64,000 bases of DNA from Halobacterium hubeiense (GTDB taxonomy: Archaea; Halobacteriota; Halobacteria; Halobacteriales; Halobacteriaceae). Below the pieces are notes generated by a model. The model made no database searches and was not told the origin of the DNA. It was given only the letters and a program-made list of their open reading frames with translations. Where the stretch lies: NCBI RefSeq assembly GCF_001488575.1, contig NZ_LN831302.1, positions 434,001-498,000 of the forward strand. Direction: 5' to 3'. The translations under genes were made by a program, and so were the position numbers. Positions 59,102 to 64,000 of the stretch are shown here, piece by piece; the stretch's first letter is position 1; the number at the start of each line of letters is the position of its first letter.

Positions 59102-59482
59102 GTGACCGCGACGACCGCGCGCTGCCTGATTCGGGACCTCGACGAGCTGCTCGTCGAGGAGGTCACCGACCCCGACGAGGGCCGCGTCTACCGGCCGCTC
59201 GGCCGCGACGTCCGCGCAGACGAGTCCCCAGAGGAGGCCGTCCGCGAGGCGTTCCGCGAGACGCTCGGCGTGGACCTCTCGTGGGTGACTGTGCTCGGTG
59301 ACTACGACGGCGTGCGCGTCTTCGAGGCGAGCGTCGACGACAGGTGGCTGTACGACGAGACCGGCGTCACCGTCTACGACCCCGACACGGAGGAGACGAC
59401 GCGGCTGGCGTGGCTCCACGTCGAGGACTTCGAGAAGTACGGCGAAGTGCTGCGCCCCGAGGGCCTGCTCGACGACCTCTGA
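59102..59482 (+). CDS. Nudix-like protein with degenerate catalytic box, 126 aa
   Basis: The fold order fits Nudix: strands RCLIRDLDELLVEEV, the GRVYRPLG turn, then the box region GRDVRADESPEEAVREAFRETLGVDL (about residues 36-61), then LAWLHVEDFEKYGEVLRPEGL. Compared with the Nudix consensus GX5EX7REUXEEXGU, the paired Glu residues are displaced or replaced, so metal binding may be weak. Start GTG 59102 is chosen from the TATA spacing. A GTG at 59093 would add three residues. Confidence 0.72.
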   Translation: MTATTARCLIRDLDELLVEEVTDPDEGRVYRPLGRDVRADESPEEAVREAFRETLGVDLSWVTVLGDYDGVRVFEASVDDRWLYDETGVTVYDPDTEETTRLAWLHVEDFEKYGEVLRPEGLLDDL

Positions 59483-61447
59483 CTACCGCGCGTTCTCGAT
59501 GGCCTCGACGGCGTCGGGGTTCTCGATGCTGGAGAGGTCGCCGACGTCCTCGCCGGTGTACGCGCCCTCGATGGCGCGGCGGATGATTTTCCCGGACTGG
59601 GTCTTCGGGAACTCCTCGACGAACAACACCTCCCGCGGGCGGAACGGCTTCCCGAGTTCGGCCCCGACCTGCTCGCGGAGGGCCGCACGGAGGTCGTCGC
59701 TCGGTTCGACGCCGTCCTCCAGAATGACGTACGCGACGACGGCCTCCCCGGTGGTGTCGTCGGGGACGCCGACTGCGGCGGCCTGATTCACGGCGTCGTG
59801 GTCGATGAGCGCGCCCTCCACCTCGGCGGGGCCGACCTTCCGGCCTGCGACGTTGATGGCGTCGTCCGCGCGGCCGTGCAGGAACCAGAAGCCGTCCTCG
59901 TCGACCTGCGCCCAGTCGCCGTGGTTCCAGACGTCCTCGAAGCGCGACCAGTACTCCTCCAGATAACGCTCGTCGCCGCTCCAGAGGCTCTTGGTCATCG
60001 CGGGGTTCGAGGAGCGCGCGACGAGGTAGCCGCGCTCGTGGGCGTCCCTGATGGAGTTGCCGTCCTCGTCCACCACGTCGATGTCCATCCCGAGGCCGGG
60101 GCCGCCGAGCGTGCAGGGCTTCAGCGACTGGATTGGCATCGGCATCAGGAAGCAGCCGAACACCTCGGTGCCGCCGGAGATGTTGATGATGGGCGTGTCC
60201 CCGCCGCCGACCTTCTCGTAGAACCACGCCCAGCTCTCGGGGTCCCACGGCTCGCCCGTCGAACCCAGCAGGCGCAGGCTGGAGAGGTCGTGGTCCTCCA
60301 GCCACTCGTCGCCGTACTTGCGGAGCGCGCGAATCGCGGTCGGCGAGATGCCGAACTGGGTGACGCCGTGGCGGTCTATCACCTCCCAGAAGCGGTCGGG
60401 CTCGGGGTGGTCTGGCGCGCCCTCGTACATGACGATGGTGCCGCCGAACGCGTGGTTGCCGACGAGCGTCCACGGCCCCATCATCCAGCCGATGTCGCTC
60501 ACCCAGAAGAAGCGGTCACCGGGCTGCTGGTCGAAGCCGAAGTGAATCTCCTTGGCGGGCTGGACGAGCGTGCCGGCGTGCGTGTGGACGATGCCCTTCG
60601 GCTTCCCCGTCGTCCCCGACGAGTACAGGAGCATGCAGGGGTCGCTGGCGTCCATCGCGCGCGTCTCGAAGTCGTCGTCCTGCGTGGCGACCGCGTCGCT
60701 CCACCACTCGTCGCGGCTCTCGTCCCACGGAATATCGGCTCCTAATCGGTCGTAGACGATGGTGTGCTCGACGTGGCCTGCCTGCTCGATTGCCTCGTCG
60801 GCAGTCTCCTTGAGTGTAATCGGGTCGCCGCGGCGGTAGAAGCCGTCCCCGGTGAACAGCACCGAGCACTCCGCGTCTTCGATGCGGGTGGCGGTGGCGT
60901 CCACGCCGAACCCCGAGAAGATGGGGACGGCGATGGCACCGACCTTGAAGACGCCGTAGAGGATGCTCTGCACCTCGGGCACCATCGGCATGTAGAGGCC
61001 GACCGTGTCGCCCTCGCCGACGCCGCGCTCGACGAGCGCGTTCGCGACCTGGTTGGCCTGCCGGTGGAGGTCGTGGTAGGTCTGCTGGCGGACCTCGCCG
61101 TCCTCGCCCTCCCAGATGCAGGCGACGTGGTTGCGCGTGCCCGAGTCCACGCGGGCGTGGCGGTCCACGGTGTTGTGCGCGACGTTGAGCTTCGCGCCCG
61201 GATACCACTCCGTGAACTGCGGGCCCTCGCTCTCGTCTCGCACTTCGTCGAACCCCTCGTAGAACTCCAGCCCGAGATAGCCGGGGAGTTCGCCCCAGAA
61301 CCAGTCGAGGTCGGAGGTGGTTCGGTCGACGAGCTCGTCGTAGTCCGCGATGTCGTACGCCTGCATGAACTGCCAGACGTTCGTGGACTCGACGAACTCC
61401 TCGGCGGGTCGGTGGACGATTTCGTCCACTTCGTCGAGGGTGTCCAT
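59483..61447 (-). CDS. acs: Acetate-CoA ligase (AMP-forming) / acetyl-CoA synthetase
   Basis: The 654-aa enzyme activates acetate or a similar short acid. It has the adenylation loop LLYSSGTTGKPKGIVHTHAG, the ISGGTEVFG (A4/A5) region, the GDWAQVDEDGFWFLHGRADDAI A7/A8 hinge and the C-terminal lysine motif KTQSGKIIRR. The length is full. The ATG at 61447 is centred 28 bp after the minus-strand box ACCTTTCA (61472-61478). A TTG at 61456 would sit only 19 bp away and is disfavoured. Confidence 0.94.
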   Translation of the reverse strand: MDTLDEVDEIVHRPAEEFVESTNVWQFMQAYDIADYDELVDRTTSDLDWFWGELPGYLGLEFYEGFDEVRDESEGPQFTEWYPGAKLNVAHNTVDRHARVDSGTRNHVACIWEGEDGEVRQQTYHDLHRQANQVANALVERGVGEGDTVGLYMPMVPEVQSILYGVFKVGAIAVPIFSGFGVDATATRIEDAECSVLFTGDGFYRRGDPITLKETADEAIEQAGHVEHTIVYDRLGADIPWDESRDEWWSDAVATQDDDFETRAMDASDPCMLLYSSGTTGKPKGIVHTHAGTLVQPAKEIHFGFDQQPGDRFFWVSDIGWMMGPWTLVGNHAFGGTIVMYEGAPDHPEPDRFWEVIDRHGVTQFGISPTAIRALRKYGDEWLEDHDLSSLRLLGSTGEPWDPESWAWFYEKVGGGDTPIINISGGTEVFGCFLMPMPIQSLKPCTLGGPGLGMDIDVVDEDGNSIRDAHERGYLVARSSNPAMTKSLWSGDERYLEEYWSRFEDVWNHGDWAQVDEDGFWFLHGRADDAINVAGRKVGPAEVEGALIDHDAVNQAAAVGVPDDTTGEAVVAYVILEDGVEPSDDLRAALREQVGAELGKPFRPREVLFVEEFPKTQSGKIIRRAIEGAYTGEDVGDLSSIENPDAVEAIENAR

Positions 61448-61471
61448 GTGTGGCAACTCTTGCCTTCCCGT

Positions 61472-61478
61472 GAAAGGT
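61472..61478 (-). promoter_or_regulatory. TATA-like box for acs
   Basis: ACCTTTC is centred 28 bp before the ATG at 61447, and it decides between ATG 61447 and TTG 61456. Confidence 0.5.
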
Positions 61479-61542
61479 GTTTCGCAGTTTCCGGGGCTGA
61501 CGCCGGGAACGCGACCTGTGGCCGCGTACGCATCACAAACGT

Positions 61543-61552
61543 TATTAAAATA
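61543..61552 (+). promoter_or_regulatory. Strong AT-rich TATA region
   Basis: ATTAAAATAT is centred 28 bp before the ATG at 61576, with TTATTA just ahead. It is one of the strongest AT boxes in the window. Confidence 0.6.
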
Positions 61553-61575
61553 TCCACCGTTCGTTCGGCTAATAA

Positions 61576-62769
61576 ATGAGCGCTGACGGCCGCACGACCG
61601 ACCGCGGGAGCGTCGCCACGATAGTGGTAGTTGCGTCCGTCGCGGCCGTCGTCGTCGCCGGCGCGCTGTGGCTGGTCGCCGCGCCCGAGGCCGCCAGCCA
61701 GCCCGTCGGCGCGGACGCCGGCGAGCAGTACGCCGGCATCGACGGCGTCACCGCCACGGAGACGACGGTCGTCGAGCGCGGGAGCCGGACGAGCCGGACC
61801 GTCGCCGAGGTGGCGTTCCGGCCCGGGACCGACGAGCGCCGCAGAACGGTCGTCGACGGCAGCGAGCGCTACGAGGTGACGGTGTCGAACGGCTCCGTGC
61901 TGTGGCTGTACGACGACGCCGGCGACCGCGCAAAGCGCGTGCCGCTGTCCGCGACGCCCGAGGACGGCGTCGGACGCGGCGACCACATCGAGCGGCTGTT
62001 CGCCGCGCTGAACGTCACGCAGCGCTCGGCGTCGGCGAGCGCGTCCGGCCCCGAGGTCGCGCCGCTGCCCGTCGTCCCGAGCGCCGCGAGCGGGCCGAAC
62101 GCGTCCGCGGACGCGGCGCTCGGCGTCGAGTACGACGGCACGACGAGCGTCGGCGACCGCACGGCGTACGTCCTCCGGCTCGCGCCGCAGTCCGACGCCG
62201 CCGCCTACGAGCAGACGCTGCTGGTGGACACCCAGCGCTTCTTCGTGCTCGAACAGCACACCGAGTGGGTCGACGACGGGACGCGCGTCTCCGTTCGCAC
62301 GACGTACACGAACGTCACCTTCGACCCCGGCCTCGGCGAGGACGCGTTCACGTTCGACCCGCCTGCGGACGCGACCGTCGAGCGCGTGGACACCCCGGAG
62401 ACGACGACCTACCAGAGCGCGGCGGCGCTCCGCGACGCGACGAACGTCTCCGTGCCGTCGCCCGACGTTCCGGCGTCGTTCCGACCGACGTACGCCTCCG
62501 AGACGACCGGCGAGGTCCACGGCGTCGGCCTCCGGTACGTCAACGAGACCTCGCGCATCACGGTCGCGAAGTACAACCGCACGTTCCCCGTGGACGGCCA
62601 CCGCACGGTCGAAGTCGGGGACCGTGAGGCCGCGGTGACGTACGGCCCGACGGCGTCGGTGTCGTGGAACTGCGGCGAGTACCGGTACACGGTGCGCGGA
62701 CAGGGGGTTCCCGCGTCGGTGCTCGTGGAGGTCGCGCGCTCGGTCGGCTGCGACGCGTCGGCGGCGTGA
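61576..62769 (+). CDS. Membrane-anchored extracellular protein, LolA-like beta fold
   Basis: The 397-aa protein has one N-terminal membrane helix (about residues 14-38, VATIVVVASVAAVVVAGALWLV). The remaining ~355 residues are outside the cell: an alternating beta pattern (RTVAEVAFRPGTDERRRTVVDG, SVLWLYDDAGDRAKRVP, TLLVDTQRFFVLEQHTEWVDDGTRVSVRTTYTN by sense) like LolA/outer-membrane lipoprotein-sorting folds of archaea. The protein has many N-x-S/T sites. Two cysteines, near residues 368 and 393, could form a disulfide. The partner or substrate is unknown. Confidence 0.7.
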   Translation: MSADGRTTDRGSVATIVVVASVAAVVVAGALWLVAAPEAASQPVGADAGEQYAGIDGVTATETTVVERGSRTSRTVAEVAFRPGTDERRRTVVDGSERYEVTVSNGSVLWLYDDAGDRAKRVPLSATPEDGVGRGDHIERLFAALNVTQRSASASASGPEVAPLPVVPSAASGPNASADAALGVEYDGTTSVGDRTAYVLRLAPQSDAAAYEQTLLVDTQRFFVLEQHTEWVDDGTRVSVRTTYTNVTFDPGLGEDAFTFDPPADATVERVDTPETTTYQSAAALRDATNVSVPSPDVPASFRPTYASETTGEVHGVGLRYVNETSRITVAKYNRTFPVDGHRTVEVGDREAAVTYGPTASVSWNCGEYRYTVRGQGVPASVLVEVARSVGCDASAA

Positions 62770-62771
62770 TA

Positions 62772-62777
62772 TTTTAG
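62772..62777 (+). promoter_or_regulatory. TATA box for the PGF-CTERM protein
   Basis: TTTTAG is centred 27-28 bp before the GTG at 62802. Confidence 0.55.
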
Positions 62778-62801
62778 TCCCGTGGCCGCGAACGGCCGCG
62801 C

Positions 62802-63455
62802 GTGACCCGAGCCCTCCTCACAGCCCTGTTGGTCGCCAGTATCGTCGCCGCCGGCGGTGGTGCGGCCGCCGCGCCCGACGCCAGCGTGGTCGCCCGCTAC
62901 CCCGCGGAGAACGGGTCGATGACCGAGACGCCGGTCGTGACTCCCGACGACGTCGCCACCGCAGAACAGACGCGGACCGCGAACGGCGGCGTGGGCGTCG
63001 AGGTCACGCTCACCGACGCGGGCGCGCAGTCGTTCGCCGACACCCTCGTCGACGCCGGGTTCACGTCCGAGAACGGGACCGGGAACTGTCCCGCCGACGG
63101 CGCCGAGCGCAACGACGGGGGCTACTGCCTGCTCACCGTCGTCGACGGCGACGTCGTCTACGCGGCGGGACTGGCGCCGACGCTGGCGGAGAACGTCGAG
63201 AGCGGCGGGTTCGAGGACGACCCGCGGCTGTTGCTCACCACCGCCACCGAAGCGAACGCCACGCGGCTGGCGCGAGCGTTCGGCGCGTCACCGGAGAACG
63301 CGACCACGGCGCGCACGCAGACGGCGACGACCGACGACTCGACGGCGACGAGCGCGGCCACGACGAACACGACCGGAACCAACAGCCCCGGGTTCGGCGT
63401 CGGGGCGGCCGTGGTCGCGGTCGCGCTCGCCGCCGGCGCGCTGTTCCGCCGGTGA
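62802..63455 (+). CDS. Exported PGF-CTERM surface protein, 217 aa
   Basis: The protein has a Sec-type leader (MTRALLTALLVASIVAAGGGAAAAPD), a middle domain of about 130 residues with a Cys pair (NCPADG.. YCLL), and a Thr-rich stalk near residues 168-195. It ends with NSPGFGVGAAVVAVALAAGALFRR, which is a PGF-CTERM signal for archaeosortase A cleavage and lipid anchoring. The middle resembles SecD-like export-domain segments, though weakly. The start is GTG at 62802, 28 bp after TTTTAG (62772-62777). It follows the LolA-like gene by 32 bp. Confidence 0.8.
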   Translation: MTRALLTALLVASIVAAGGGAAAAPDASVVARYPAENGSMTETPVVTPDDVATAEQTRTANGGVGVEVTLTDAGAQSFADTLVDAGFTSENGTGNCPADGAERNDGGYCLLTVVDGDVVYAAGLAPTLAENVESGGFEDDPRLLLTTATEANATRLARAFGASPENATTARTQTATTDDSTATSAATTNTTGTNSPGFGVGAAVVAVALAAGALFRR

Positions 63456-63503
63456 CCGGCGGCCCCGCAAACCCTTTTCCGGGGGGCGTCCGAGGGTAGG
63501 AGT

Positions 63504-64000
63504 ATGTACGCCCGCGACGCGAAGAAACACGAGGAGGTGTGGCTGCTCGACCGCCTCGACGAGTTCGGGTTCGAGGACCCGGCGTTCCGCTCGCGGGACT
63601 ACGTGCTCGCCATCGACGGGGAGACCAACGAGCGCGCCGGGTTCGCGCGGCTTCGCGTCCACACGACCGACGACGGGTCGGTCTGCGAGTTCACGAACAT
63701 CGGCGTCCGCGAGGAGTGGCGCGGCCGCGGCGTCGGCGCGCACCTCCTCGAACACCTCGTGGAGGACGCCCGCGACCAGGGCTTCGAGGCGGCGTACGCG
63801 CTCACCGACGAGCCGGCGTACCTCGCGCAGTTCGGGTTCGAGTGCGTGCCCGCCGAGGACCTCCCGGAGCCGCTCCCGGACCGCCTCGACGCCACCCGCG
63901 AGTACCAGCCCGACGCGGTGCCGGTGCGGCTGGCGTTCGCGGACTTCGAGATTCCCCAGCGGCTCCGCGAGCGGTTCGCCGAGAGCGAAGCGGACAGCGA
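63504..64000 (+). CDS. GNAT acetyltransferase, cut by the right edge
   Basis: The visible 165 codons read MYARDAKKHEEVWLLDRLDEFGFEDPAFRSRDYVLAID by sense, with EFTNIGVREEWRGRGVGAHLLEHLVEDARDQG as acetyl-CoA loop. The end includes LAQFGFECVPAEDLPEPLP. There is no stop before base 64000, so it is incomplete at the 3' end. The start is supported by a CTTTTCC box at 63474-63480, 28 bp ahead. Confidence 0.85.
   Translation, partial: MYARDAKKHEEVWLLDRLDEFGFEDPAFRSRDYVLAIDGETNERAGFARLRVHTTDDGSVCEFTNIGVREEWRGRGVGAHLLEHLVEDARDQGFEAAYALTDEPAYLAQFGFECVPAEDLPEPLPDRLDATREYQPDAVPVRLAFADFEIPQRLRERFAESEADS

Noticed and set aside
61448-61456. TTG 61456 as acs start
   Set aside because: The TATA-like box lies only 19 bp before it and 28 bp before ATG 61447.
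1-64000. tRNA, rRNA or CRISPR array
   Set aside because: I looked through the gaps for cloverleaf-like or regularly spaced repeats and saw none. The hairpins are not tRNA-like. A tRNAscan search would be decisive.
1-64000. Provirus or genomic island
   Set aside because: No integrase, transposase, capsid or helicase gene. GC and codon use look even. Only the small repeat elements hint at mobility.

Overview
The window is 64 kb of chromosome from an extremely halophilic archaeon (class Halobacteria). The signs are very high GC, strongly acidic proteins (runs of Asp/Glu, few Lys), archaeal machinery (TFB, SMC/ScpA, GatB, NreA, archaeal DHQ synthase II), a PGF-CTERM surface protein, and TATA boxes centred 26-30 bp before start codons, which indicates leaderless transcripts. 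From memory, the order aroB'-aroD-tfb ... pyk ... metG ... ppsA is most like Halobacterium; I could not check this. I see no rRNA, tRNA, CRISPR array, IS transposase or prophage gene. It reads as core chromosome with about 68 protein genes, several of them small.

Layout. 1-2.9 kb: archaeal shikimate entry genes (DHQ synthase II, aroD) with two uncharacterised genes. 3-7.2 kb: a TFB initiation factor, a cobalamin-binding-type protein, a DUF84 NTPase and an AglD-like glycosyltransferase/flippase fusion. 7.3-10.5 kb: a small winged-helix-like protein, a regulator, the stomatin-NfeD pair and a 56-aa membrane protein. 10.5-20.7 kb: central metabolism and translation (pyruvate kinase, MetRS, aspartate/tyrosine decarboxylase, Ste24-type protease, PEP synthase). 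20.8-26.8 kb: small enzymes, a Tat lipoprotein hydrolase, a phosphoribosyltransferase and MTA phosphorylase. 26.8-31.7 kb: the coiled-coil-smc-scpA operon. 31.8-38.4 kb: GatB, topoisomerase I, and NreA with a PCNA-binding-type tail. 38.4-45.3 kb: a CPBP protease, a transducer without a sensor domain, and a coupled DUF5788-polX-Mut7-C operon. 45.8-50.8 kb: DUF420, the methylmalonyl-CoA mutase B12 subunit with its MeaB chaperone, a hydrolase, and a thiolase with its OB-fold partner. 50.8-64 kb: membrane proteins including AzlCD and DUF418, acyl-CoA dehydrogenase, a squalene/phytoene synthase, tandem acetyltransferases with a Nudix-like protein, acetyl-CoA synthetase, and exported proteins ending in a PGF-CTERM protein. 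An acetyltransferase runs off the right edge.

The genes outside the textbook parts are mostly short, single-gene units. Coupled sets (overlapping stop/start) are scpA-smc, DUF5788-polX-Mut7-C, thiolase-OB fold, azlC-azlD, mcmA2-meaB and the tandem acetyltransferases.

The least explained content is non-coding. Perfect hairpins with 3-nt loops cluster in several intergenic gaps. A ~300-bp inverted-repeat element at 45.4 kb has a shorter relative at 24.9 kb. A 25-bp element occurs in three intergenic gaps. Three places have very short leaderless reading frames coupled to the next gene (51.5, 52.6 and 57.8 kb).
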